24,827 nt of DNA, from NCBI GenBank assembly GCA_015487645.1, contig WFPH01000169.1:1-24827 (forward strand). The letters run 5' to 3'. The notes under the pieces are model-generated. The model saw nothing but the letters and a program-made list of their open reading frames with translations. It was not told the origin of the DNA and ran no database searches. This stretch comes from Thermosulfurimonas sp. GTDB taxonomy: Bacteria > Desulfobacterota > Thermodesulfobacteria > Thermodesulfobacteriales > Thermodesulfobacteriaceae. This document shows positions 6,899-16,449 of this stretch, one piece after another. The translations under genes were made by a program, and so were the position numbers. The stretch's first letter is position 1, and each line of letters opens with the position of its first letter.

Positions 6899-7195
6899 TT
6901 AAAGCTCCTCGTTGTATTGTTTTATTTCTCTTTTGGTTGCTTTTCTAGCCGAAATTATCCTTATTTTACAGGAGTTATCATCGATTTGTTCAAAAGTATG
7001 AACAACAACCAATAAAGTTCCATTTATATCCATACCTAGAGTAATCCAGCGATCTTCTTTTTCACTATGTTTTTCATCGTAAATAGATAGAGCATAAGGA
7101 TCTTTAAAAATTGTGCAGGCTCTTTCAAAGGAAACCTTATGTTTTTGAAGATTAACCTTTGCTTTTTGCGGATCCCATTCAAAGTAATAACGCAT
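6899..7195 (-). CDS. brnT: BrnT-type ribonuclease toxin
   Basis: A 98-residue protein with the BrnT signature: N-terminal FEWDPQKAKVNLQKHKVSFE (5-24), a central EDRWITLG, and C-terminal RIISARKATKREIKQY, where family members carry their basic/acidic active-site residues. It is a RelE-like ribonuclease by family. The gene begins 19 bases after the secA stop with only a distant G-rich Shine-Dalgarno and no obvious promoter of its own, so expression may partly depend on secA transcription. Toxin precedes antitoxin, the usual brnTA order. Confidence 0.87.
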   Translation of the reverse strand: MRYYFEWDPQKAKVNLQKHKVSFERACTIFKDPYALSIYDEKHSEKEDRWITLGMDINGTLLVVVHTFEQIDDNSCKIRIISARKATKREIKQYNEEL

Positions 7196-7214
7196 TAAGT
7201 TTTTCTAACACCCC

Positions 7215-9962
<2,748 letters not shown>

Positions 9963-10111
9963 CTTTTATTCCCCTCTATAAAATCCACCCTTAAAAGTAA
10001 GACCTTAACCTTCCCGGACAACTCTGGAACCAGACAGGTTGCAAAATACCGGTTTTTTGAATCCGTCTCAAAACCGCATCCACCAGGATCTTCGAGATAT
10101 TTCTTCATGCC

Positions 10112-11425
10112 TCAGGCCCCCGAGAGATCAAGGTCTGGGATCAGGAGAGAAGGGCTTCCTACCTCGCCATAGAAGGTCAGATCCGAGCTCACGACCGAAA
10201 CCCGGGCAAGAAGGTCAAAGAGATTCCCCGAGAGGGCCAGCCCAGCCACCGGCCGGGAACCTCCGGACGCATGAAGGACCCCGGAGACCCCCACGGAAAA
10301 ATCTCCAGAGACGGGGTCGGTAGTGTGCCAGCCGAGGATTTCATAAACCTCAAAGACGCCGTCCTGGCGAAGGCTTTCCGGGGATTCCCCTCCCGGAAAA
10401 AGATAGAGATTGGTGGGTGAGACCGTGGGGAGGCTCTTGAAGGAGGCCCGGCGGGCGTTTCCCGTGGAGCCTTTCCCGGATCGAAGGCCCCAGCGGGTAT
10501 CGTAAAGGAAAGCCGAAATAGTGCCTTCCGAAACGAGCAGGGTTTTTCTCTGCGGCACGCCCTCGTCGTCAAAAGGACGGGTCTCCGGTCCTCCGGCCAG
10601 AAGACCATCGTCTACCAGATGGATGGTGGGGGAGAAGAGGCGTTTCCCGAGTTTTCCCGAAAGACGCGACCGCCCCCTGGCCACCTCGTCGCCACAGAAA
10701 GAAGAGGCCAGGGTTTCGAGGAGCGAAACCGCCACCTGCGGCGGGAAAAGAACCGCCAGCCGGCGGGAGGACATCCGCTCCGCCGAAAGGAGATCCGTAG
10801 CCCGCGCGGCCGCTTTTCGGGAAAGCTCCGCCAGATCAAGTCCATCCAAATCTGGAGCCTCACGCCATTCCCAGGCCGAACGTTCATCCCGGCCTTCTCG
10901 GGCGGTCAGAGAGATCATGAAGGTGTAGCCTCCCTTACGGTAGCTGGCCGCAAGCCCCCCGGTCTGAAAAATAAAATGCCGCGTCTCGCTCCAGGCCAGG
11001 ACCGAGCGCTCAAGACGGTGCACCCTGGGATCGAAAGCCAGAGCAGCGGCCTCGGCCTCCTCAAGCCGGCGAAGAAGATCCTCCGGCCCGGAACGGACAA
11101 CCGTGTTTTCCGTGAGCTCCGGAAGGCTCTCCGGTTCCGGTATAGTTCCCTCCTCTTCGGAGAAACGGGCCAGTTCCCAGGCCCGCTCGGCCGCTTCCCG
11201 CACGGCTTCGGGTTCGGCCCTGGTAGTGTAAGCGAGCCCCATCCTCCCCCGGTGAATCACCCGTACGGCCAGCACGGTCTCTCGATAGGGTTCCACGGCG
11301 TGTAGCCTGCGGTCCCGCCGTTCCACCGAAAGCCCCTCGGTGATCTCCCCCCAGAGTTCGGCCCAGACCCCCAGGCGGCGGGCCACCTCGACCACAGGCT
11401 CAAAAAGGGCTTCTGCCTCCAGCAT
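10112..11425 (-). CDS. pmbA: TldD/PmbA family protein, PmbA (TldE)-type
   Basis: A 437-residue protein of the TldD/PmbA family. The N-terminal half contains the family segment ERRDRRLHAVEPYRETVLAVRVIHRGRMG-like region (about 30-60), and the C-terminal half contains FDDEGVPQRKTLLVSEG and ending motifs DFSVGVSG and GEVGSPSLLIPDLDLSG. The TldD zinc motif HExxxH is absent, which is the rule for the PmbA/TldE partner. In E. coli the TldD/TldE heterodimer is a protease that matures microcins and degrades CcdA; no tldD is in this window. The start was set at the ATG at 11425, 64 codons inside the longest frame, where AGGAG lies 10 bases upstream. That longer frame would overlap the divergent pseudouridine synthase gene. 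Confidence 0.88.
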   Translation of the reverse strand: MLEAEALFEPVVEVARRLGVWAELWGEITEGLSVERRDRRLHAVEPYRETVLAVRVIHRGRMGLAYTTRAEPEAVREAAERAWELARFSEEEGTIPEPESLPELTENTVVRSGPEDLLRRLEEAEAAALAFDPRVHRLERSVLAWSETRHFIFQTGGLAASYRKGGYTFMISLTAREGRDERSAWEWREAPDLDGLDLAELSRKAAARATDLLSAERMSSRRLAVLFPPQVAVSLLETLASSFCGDEVARGRSRLSGKLGKRLFSPTIHLVDDGLLAGGPETRPFDDEGVPQRKTLLVSEGTISAFLYDTRWGLRSGKGSTGNARRASFKSLPTVSPTNLYLFPGGESPESLRQDGVFEVYEILGWHTTDPVSGDFSVGVSGVLHASGGSRPVAGLALSGNLFDLLARVSVVSSDLTFYGEVGSPSLLIPDLDLSGA

Positions 11426-11501
11426 AATTTTCGAACTCCTGCTTACCTGATAGTGTAAGTTCAATATTAACATGGGCCTGAAGGAGAAAAACGGGGTGAA
11501 G

Positions 11502-12221
11502 ATGAGACTGGCAAAGTTTCTGGCGCGAGCCGGGGTGGCCTCCCGGCGCAAGGCCGAGGCTCTCATCCAGAGCGGAAGGGTAAAGGTGAACGGGGAGACC
11601 ATCACCGAAGTGGCCACCCTGGTCGACCCCGAGCGCGATCAGGTAGAGGTGGATGGACACGAGGTCAGGCTTCCCGAACGGGTTTACTACCTTTTCTACA
11701 AGCCCCCGGGCTATCTTACGGCCCTTTCCGACCCTCACGGTCGGCCCACCATAGCGAAGTTTCTCAGGGATCTGCCCCCGGGGGTCTTCCCGGTGGGACG
11801 CCTGGACAAAGACTCCGAAGGCCTTCTCCTCCTGACCAATGACGGAGACCTGGCCCAGAAACTACTCCACCCTCGTTACGAGATCCCACGGCTCTACCGG
11901 GTATGGCTGGCCCGGCCCCCGAGGGAGGATCTCCTTGAACGGATCCTCCGGGAGGGACTGGAGATCGAAGGACGACGGGTGTTCCCGGACGAAATAAGGC
12001 TGATCCGCCGCAGCCGGCGGGAAACGGTCTACGAGGTGAAGCTTCACGAGGGCCGCAAGCGGGAGGTGAGGAAGATCTTTGCTGCCGCAGGGTCCCGGGT
12101 CAGGCGTCTGGTAAGGATCCAGTTCGGCCCCCTGAAACTGGGGAAGTTGAGGCCCGGAGAAATCCGTCCCCTTACGGAGGCCGAAAGGAGGGCCCTTTTC
12201 CGTTTGATAAAATCACCCTGA
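11502..12221 (+). CDS. rluB: rRNA pseudouridine synthase, RsuA/RluB family
   Basis: A 239-residue protein with an N-terminal S4 RNA-binding domain (RLAKFLARAGVASRRKAE, from residue 2) and a RsuA/RluB/E/F catalytic domain with GRLDKDSEGLLLLTNDG at about 99-115. Asp102 is the catalytic residue that attacks the uridine C1'. The most likely target is the 23S rRNA position modified by RluB, but RsuA-like 16S specificity cannot be excluded from sequence. The ATG at 11502 is preferred over that at 11472, because the S4 domain starts there and GGGGTGA precedes it. The gene diverges from pmbA and its stop overlaps the convergent PHP gene by 9 bases. Confidence 0.88.
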   Translation: MRLAKFLARAGVASRRKAEALIQSGRVKVNGETITEVATLVDPERDQVEVDGHEVRLPERVYYLFYKPPGYLTALSDPHGRPTIAKFLRDLPPGVFPVGRLDKDSEGLLLLTNDGDLAQKLLHPRYEIPRLYRVWLARPPREDLLERILREGLEIEGRRVFPDEIRLIRRSRRETVYEVKLHEGRKREVRKIFAAAGSRVRRLVRIQFGPLKLGKLRPGEIRPLTEAERRALFRLIKSP

Positions 12222-13067
12222 GTTTCCCTCCTGCCACCGGGCCCGGAGTTTATCGTAGCACTCGTCCGGGACCACCAGATTCCCGAAACCCCGTCCGAGC
12301 TTAATGTCAGGTTTGTTGTGGCCGTGAAAGTCGCTCCCCCCGGTGGGCACGAGGTCATAACGCTGGGCAAGCTCTAGGCAGAGAGCCGTAAATTCAGAAG
12401 GGTGGTCGGTGTAATAAGCCTCAAGACCCTCAAGGCCCAGTTCTTTCAGTTTAGCCACGTACCGGGCGAGTTCCTCCGGAGAGAGTCGCAGATGGATGGG
12501 ATGGGCCAGAACCGGAAGACCTCCGGCCTCCCGGATGGCGGAAAAGGCCTCCTCGGGAGATAGCCTGGCCTTGGGCACATAGGCCGGAGCCCCTTTCTTG
12601 AGATACCGCTCGAAGGCCTCCTCCACACTTCTCACCACTCCCTTTTCCACTAGCAGGTTCGCGAAATGCGGGCGCCCGACCTCTCCTCCTCCGGCCCGGG
12701 CCACCACCTCCTCCAGCGTGATATCCACCCCCAGCGCCTGAAGCTTCTCCACCATGCGGAGATTTCGTTCCGCACGGGCTTGCTTAAGAAGGGCCAGGGT
12801 CTGGCGAAGGGGCTTCGAGGCCGGGTCCACGAAATACCCCAGAATGTGACAGTGCCCGGCCCCCTCGAATTTTACGCTTATCTCGACCCCGGGGACCAGA
12901 AGCACCCCCAACCTTTCGGCCGCGGCCTGAGCTTCAGGAAGACCTTCCACCGTGTCATGATCCGTTAAGGCCAGGGCGTAAAGCCCCGCTTCTTTGGCCA
13001 GAGCCACCAATTCCGAAGGGGAATAAGTACCGTCCGAGGCCGTGGAATGGGTATGAAGATCTATCAT
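12213..13067 (-). CDS. PHP-domain phosphoesterase, RNase AM/YciV (TrpH)-like
   Basis: A 284-residue protein with the PHP metal-binding motifs: HTHSTASDG (His5, His7, Asp12), LTDHDT (Asp36, His37), PGVEIS (Glu62), a His in GHCHILGYF, LAHPIHL, and C-terminal GSDFHG. This architecture matches the E. coli YciV/RNase AM group, which hydrolyses 3',5'-bisphosphonucleotides and trims RNA 5' ends. The exact substrate here is unproven. The ATG at 13067 is chosen because it aligns with the first PHP strand and AAGGAG lies 7 bases before it; a longer frame starts at 13094. It is divergent from uspA and convergent with the pseudouridine synthase. Confidence 0.88.
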   Translation of the reverse strand: MIDLHTHSTASDGTYSPSELVALAKEAGLYALALTDHDTVEGLPEAQAAAERLGVLLVPGVEISVKFEGAGHCHILGYFVDPASKPLRQTLALLKQARAERNLRMVEKLQALGVDITLEEVVARAGGGEVGRPHFANLLVEKGVVRSVEEAFERYLKKGAPAYVPKARLSPEEAFSAIREAGGLPVLAHPIHLRLSPEELARYVAKLKELGLEGLEAYYTDHPSEFTALCLELAQRYDLVPTGGSDFHGHNKPDIKLGRGFGNLVVPDECYDKLRARWQEGNSG

Positions 13068-13081
13068 ACAAAAGCTCCTTT

Positions 13082-13090
13082 TGCTATAAT
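13082..13090 (+). promoter_or_regulatory. Extended -10 promoter of uspA
   Basis: The plus strand reads TGCTATAAT (13082-13090): a perfect -10 TATAAT preceded by the TGn extended motif. No good -35 lies 17 bases upstream, as is common for extended -10 promoters. The start would be near 13097, leaving a leader of about 37 bases. Confidence 0.6.
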
Positions 13091-13111
13091 TCAACTAGAA
13101 AAACCAGTCTA
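13083..13111 (-). promoter_or_regulatory. Predicted promoter of the PHP gene
   Basis: Minus strand: -35 TAGACT (13111-13106, 4 of 6), a 17-base spacer and -10 TATAGC (13088-13083, 4 of 6). The -10 overlaps the opposite-strand -10 of uspA. Confidence 0.4.
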
Positions 13112-13133
13112 AATTCAAAGAGGGGGGTTGTCC

Positions 13134-13586
13134 ATGGCCGAGATCAAAAATATTCTTTTCCCGGTAGATTTTACGGAGGCCTCGGGAAAAGTGGCCCCGT
13201 ATGCCAGGCTCTTTGCGGAAAAGTTCGGGGCCAAGCTTTATGTGGCCTTCGTGGTGGAAGACCTCATGCGCTATGCCGGGTTCTATGTGCCTCATGCGGC
13301 TCTTGAGAAACTGGAAAAGGAATTGTTCGAGGGGGCTCAGAAGCGGATGGAGAGCTTCCTGGAGGAAAATTTCTCTAACCTTCCGGAGGTAGAACCTCTG
13401 ATTATGACCGGAGAGGTGGCCGAAAAGATCTGCGAGGCGGCCAGAGAAAAGGCTATAGACCTCATCATCATGGGAACCCACGGTCGCAAGGGGCTGGAGA
13501 AGGCCCTTTTCGGAAGCGTGGCCGAAAAGGTGGTCAAAACCGCCCCCTGTCCGGTACTCACGGTCAACCCTTTTCAAAAACGTTAG
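13134..13586 (+). CDS. Universal stress protein, UspA family
   Basis: A 150-residue single-domain Usp with the Rossmann-like start MAEIKNILFPVDFTEAS and the C-terminal ATP-binding pattern GTHGRKGLEKALFGS (G-x2-G-x9-G-S), followed by APCPVLTV. The family binds ATP and supports stress survival; no specific partner can be named. The ATG at 13134 is preferred over the TTG at 13128, because a G-rich Shine-Dalgarno (AGGGGGG) is 6 bases before it and would touch the TTG. A hairpin separates it from the next gene on the same strand. Confidence 0.93.
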   Translation: MAEIKNILFPVDFTEASGKVAPYARLFAEKFGAKLYVAFVVEDLMRYAGFYVPHAALEKLEKELFEGAQKRMESFLEENFSNLPEVEPLIMTGEVAEKICEAAREKAIDLIIMGTHGRKGLEKALFGSVAEKVVKTAPCPVLTVNPFQKR

Positions 13587-13602
13587 GGGTATGCTAAGCT
13601 AG

Positions 13603-13629
13603 CCCCCCGGAAATATGCTTTCGGGGGGT
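13603..13629 (+). promoter_or_regulatory. G/C-rich hairpin overlapping the next ribosome-binding site
   Basis: CCCCCCG at 13603-13609 pairs with CGGGGGG at 13622-13628, extended by AAA/TTT with one bulged G. There is no following T-run, so it is a poor intrinsic terminator. The 3' arm GGGGGGT is also the only Shine-Dalgarno-like sequence for the ATG at 13635, so the folded RNA would mask it. Confidence 0.5.
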
Positions 13630-13634
13630 CAGCG

Positions 13635-14603
13635 ATGGAAAAAGCCAAGATCGCGGTGGTAGGTGCCGGGCCGGCCGGAATAGCGGTCGGGGTTGAGGCC
13701 AAAACTCAGGGAATTTCCCCGGTGGTCATTTTCGAGAAGGCCGAGACCTTCTGCGACACCATCCAGAGACTCTATCGCCCGGGCAAACGGGTAGATGCCG
13801 TCTACCGGAAAATGGTGGTGGAACCCCTCGGGGTCTGCTCCTTTGAGACCGAGTCCAAGGAAGATTTTCTCAAACGCATGGAAAACTATCTCAAAGAATA
13901 TGAACTTGATATCCGCTACCGAAGCGAAGTCAACGCCATTCAGAAGGACAACGGGGTTTATAGGCTGCGAGTGGGCAGTGAGTTCGTGCTTGAGGCCCCG
14001 GTGGTGGTGATCGCCATCGGCATCTTCGGCAAGCCCCGCAAACCCGACTACCCCATTCCCAAGGAAGTACGGGATCGGGTGTTCTTCGAAGCTCCCTGCG
14101 AGTGCCCCTCCGGGGGGAAGGTCCTGGTGGTGGGAGGAGGAGACACGGCTGCGGAGACGGCCTGTTTCCTGTGCGAGGGTTGCGAGGAAGTCTACCTTTC
14201 CTATCGGCGCCCCAAATTCTTCCGTATCAATCCGGTGAATCTCGAAAACCTGGAGAAAAAGGCCGAAGAAGGTCGGGTCAAACTCATGCTTAATACCGAC
14301 ATCGACCATCTGGAGCCGGATCCCGCAGGGGTGAAAGTGGTCTTCAAGGACGGAAACACCATGGTCTTCGATCGCATCTATTACTGTCTGGGTGGAAGCA
14401 CCCCGGCCGGATTCCTCCGGAGCATAGGAGTGGAGTTCCAAGACGGTAAGCCTGTCCTGGACGAATACTATGAGACCAATCTTCCAGGGGTCTTCCTGGC
14501 CGGAGACATCGCACTCGAGAAGGGCAGCATCATGGCGGCCTTCAATACCGCACACATCGTAGTGAAAAGGATCCTTGAGAAGTATGGGGACCTAGTCCGG
14601 TAA
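13635..14603 (+). CDS. FAD/NAD(P)-dependent oxidoreductase, YpdA/thioredoxin-reductase-like
   Basis: A 322-residue two-dinucleotide-fold flavoprotein. It has an FAD motif at the N-terminus (VVGAGPAGIA, 8-17), a central NAD(P) motif (VVGGGDTAAE, 165-174) and the C-terminal FAD motif LPGVFLAGDIA. The layout is that of thioredoxin reductase relatives such as YpdA. The redox-active CxxC of thioredoxin reductase is missing. Just before the NAD(P) motif it has APCECPSG (Cys155, Cys157), and after it CFLCEGC (Cys177, 180, 183). The substrate is therefore unknown; a thiol, disulfide or ferredoxin-type partner is possible. It follows uspA and its 3' end overlaps the convergent exonuclease III gene by 12 bases. 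Confidence 0.82.
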   Translation: MEKAKIAVVGAGPAGIAVGVEAKTQGISPVVIFEKAETFCDTIQRLYRPGKRVDAVYRKMVVEPLGVCSFETESKEDFLKRMENYLKEYELDIRYRSEVNAIQKDNGVYRLRVGSEFVLEAPVVVIAIGIFGKPRKPDYPIPKEVRDRVFFEAPCECPSGGKVLVVGGGDTAAETACFLCEGCEEVYLSYRRPKFFRINPVNLENLEKKAEEGRVKLMLNTDIDHLEPDPAGVKVVFKDGNTMVFDRIYYCLGGSTPAGFLRSIGVEFQDGKPVLDEYYETNLPGVFLAGDIALEKGSIMAAFNTAHIVVKRILEKYGDLVR

Positions 14604-15380
14604 ATCAAAAACCGCTATCACCGGGGCGTGGTCCGAGGGTTTGCTCCAGGTCCGGGGCTCGCAGTCGATGAAACAGTCCGCGAGCCTTTCGGCCAGCGGT
14701 CTGGTCACCCAGATGTGGTCCAGTCGCATTCCCCGGTTGGCCCGGAAGGCTCCGAACTGGTAGTCCCACCAGGAGAAAAGACCGGGTTTGTCCGGGTGTT
14801 TCAAGCGCAGGGCGTCCACCAGCCCCCAGTCCGCAAGCAATCTCAGGGCCGAACGCTCCCTCTCGTGGAAACAGATCTGGCCTTCAAGGAGTTCGGGATC
14901 ATAGACATCCAGGCCCCCCGGGGCCACGTTGAAGTCCCCGCAAAGGGCCAGAGGGGTCTCCGGAGTGAAATGTCTTTCAAGAAATTCCCTCAACCGGTAA
15001 AGGAACTCCAGCTTGTAGAGAAAATAATCCGAGCCCACCGGGCTACCATTGGGAACATAAACCGAGATCACATAAATCCCTCGGATCTCGGCTCCAAACA
15101 GGCGTTCATGGGCCTGAGGATCGTCCACCTCCGGAAAGCCCCGGATGATCCCCTTGGCGGGATCCCTGGTGAGGATGGCTACTCCGTTGCGTCCCGGCCC
15201 TCCAGCGTGAAGGACCTGATACCCCCGGGATTCGAAGACCGCTTTGGGGAAGGCTTCGTCCCGGAGCTTGGTCTCCTGAAGGCAGAGGACCGAGGGACTT
15301 TTCTTTTCCAGATACCGTAAAACGTGCTCCTGGCGGGCCTTAAGGGAATTTACATTCCAGGTACCAAGGATCCACACCAT
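14592..15380 (-). CDS. xthA: Exodeoxyribonuclease III (AP endonuclease)
   Basis: A 262-residue Exo III/APE family enzyme, acting at abasic sites and on 3' blocked ends in base-excision repair. Motifs are TWNVNSLKAR near the N-terminus, CLQETKL (catalytic Glu), YVPNGSPVGSDYFLYK, GDFNVAP, MRLDHIWVT and C-terminal SDHAPV. The ATG at 15380 is chosen because the family begins there and GGAGAG lies 5 bases upstream. The longest frame, to 15527, would translate a mobile repeat into a proline-rich tail. It is transcribed from a promoter overlapping the left flank of that repeat. Confidence 0.95.
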   Translation of the reverse strand: MVWILGTWNVNSLKARQEHVLRYLEKKSPSVLCLQETKLRDEAFPKAVFESRGYQVLHAGGPGRNGVAILTRDPAKGIIRGFPEVDDPQAHERLFGAEIRGIYVISVYVPNGSPVGSDYFLYKLEFLYRLREFLERHFTPETPLALCGDFNVAPGGLDVYDPELLEGQICFHERERSALRLLADWGLVDALRLKHPDKPGLFSWWDYQFGAFRANRGMRLDHIWVTRPLAERLADCFIDCEPRTWSKPSDHAPVIAVFDLPD

Positions 15381-15399
15381 GACTTCTCTCCACCCAAGA

Positions 15400-15428
15400 A
15401 TTATAATGTTTTCCGGACTTTCACCCAA
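15400..15428 (-). promoter_or_regulatory. Predicted promoter of the exonuclease III gene
   Basis: Minus strand: -35 TTGGGT (15428-15423, 3 of 6), a 17-base spacer and a perfect -10 TATAAT (15405-15400). The sequence ATTATAAT is self-complementary, so the plus strand also shows TATAAT at 15402-15407, with ATGACT as a possible -35. This could serve the DMT permease gene. The -35 lies just outside the repeat element. Confidence 0.5.
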
Positions 15429-15531
15429 GAATGAGACCTCTGAATAATATTTCCCTCCCTCCGGGAGGGGATAGGGGAGGGGAAAGCCCTCCCCTAGAGG
15501 GGAAGGGGGACTTTTCAGAGGTCTCAAGAAT
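15427..15531. mobile_element. 93-bp miniature inverted-repeat element with 6-bp target duplication
   Basis: The element spans 15433-15525. Its ends are perfect 12-bp inverted repeats, GAGACCTCTGAA (15433-15444) and TTCAGAGGTCTC (15514-15525). It is flanked by the direct repeat AAGAAT (15427-15432 and 15526-15531), as left by transposition. The interior is a G/C-rich palindrome with a 10-bp stem (TAGGGGAGGG, 15472-15481, with CCCTCCCCTA, 15487-15496; loop GAAAG). It has no coding capacity, so it must be moved in trans. Its right end is 5 bases from the ATG of the permease gene. Confidence 0.72.
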
Positions 15532-15536
15532 AGGAT

Positions 15537-16433
15537 ATGCTCTGGTTCTTCCTGTCTCTTTCGGCTGCTTTTTTTGTAGCCCTGGGCGACGCCCTGAATA
15601 AGAAATTCTTTGCCCGGGACGGGATGATCCTTATGGCCATAGCCCGCACCCTGGGACCTCTTCCGTTCCTGGTGGCTTTTTTGTTAGCCACCTTCCCTCC
15701 CTCGGAATTCCTGGCCCGAAGTCTCGCGGCCTTTCAGAACCCAACCTTCCTCAAAACCGTGGGGCTGCTCCTGCCACTGGAGACCCTGGCCATCCTCCTT
15801 TACATGGAGGCTATACGGGTCTCTCCTCTTTCGCTCACCCTGCCTTTGCTCTCTTTCACCCCGGCCTTCATTATCCTCACCGGCTACCTGATCCTGGGGG
15901 AAAGACCTTCCTGGCAAGGGGTAAGCGGTATCCTTCTAGTGGTGGCCGGAAGCTACCTTCTGCACTGGCCAACGATCTCGAAAGGGTTCTGGGCGCCCTT
16001 CCGGGCCCTTCTACGCGAGAAAGGTTCGCTACTGATGTTAGGGGTGGCCCTGATCTACGCGGTGACCTCCGTGCTGGGGAAAAAGGCCATTCTTCTCTCG
16101 GATCCTCTCTGGTTCGCCGGCACCTATTTCGTTATTCTGGGACTTTTCGTGCCCTCGGTCTTAGGGCTCTTCTTCAAACCCCCACTCGGCCGCTTCCTGC
16201 GAAGCAAACCGAAAGGCGTCCTCCTCCTGGGGCTAACCCAGGCCCTCATGGTGGTCTGTCACATGAAGGCCATCAGCCTGGCCCCGGCCGCTTACATGAT
16301 CGCGGTCAAACGTACAAGTATCCTTTTCGGCATCCTCTTTGGGGGAGCCATGTTTCGGGAGAGCCACCTCCGCGTGCGCCTTACAGCCGCCTCGGTGATG
16401 CTCGCCGGGGTGTTCCTCCTGGCCACGGCCTGA
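15537..16433 (+). CDS. DMT-superfamily permease with two EamA domains
   Basis: A 298-residue integral membrane protein with about ten hydrophobic segments in two repeats. The first begins LWFFLSLSAAFFVALGDALNKKFF and ends near GILLVVAGSYLL (about 130-145). The second runs from LMLGVALIYAVTSVLGKKAIL to VMLAGVFLLATA. Each repeat ends with the GERP/RESH...G-x-LLV-type pattern of EamA transporters. The family exports or imports small metabolites; the substrate cannot be told. The ribosome-binding site is poor (AGGAT directly before the ATG), probably because the mobile element replaced the original leader. Its end lies 16 bases from the convergent glycosylase gene. Confidence 0.88.
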   Translation: MLWFFLSLSAAFFVALGDALNKKFFARDGMILMAIARTLGPLPFLVAFLLATFPPSEFLARSLAAFQNPTFLKTVGLLLPLETLAILLYMEAIRVSPLSLTLPLLSFTPAFIILTGYLILGERPSWQGVSGILLVVAGSYLLHWPTISKGFWAPFRALLREKGSLLMLGVALIYAVTSVLGKKAILLSDPLWFAGTYFVILGLFVPSVLGLFFKPPLGRFLRSKPKGVLLLGLTQALMVVCHMKAISLAPAAYMIAVKRTSILFGILFGGAMFRESHLRVRLTAASVMLAGVFLLATA

Positions 16434-16449
16434 AAGAATTCTCCTTATT

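Noticed and set aside
11426..11617. 64-residue N-terminal extension of PmbA
   Set aside because: It overlaps the start of the divergent pseudouridine synthase, has no family similarity, and AGGAG precedes the internal ATG at 11425.
13095..13577. 160-residue minus-strand frame opposite uspA
   Set aside because: Antisense to a UspA gene with intact ATP-binding motif; no family match.
15472..15496. Strong hairpin considered as an intrinsic terminator
   Set aside because: No T-run follows on either strand, and it is the core of the mobile element; both neighbouring genes diverge from it or start beside it.
15381..15527. N-terminal extension of exonuclease III
   Set aside because: The extra 49 residues come from the mobile element; the family start and a good Shine-Dalgarno are at 15380.
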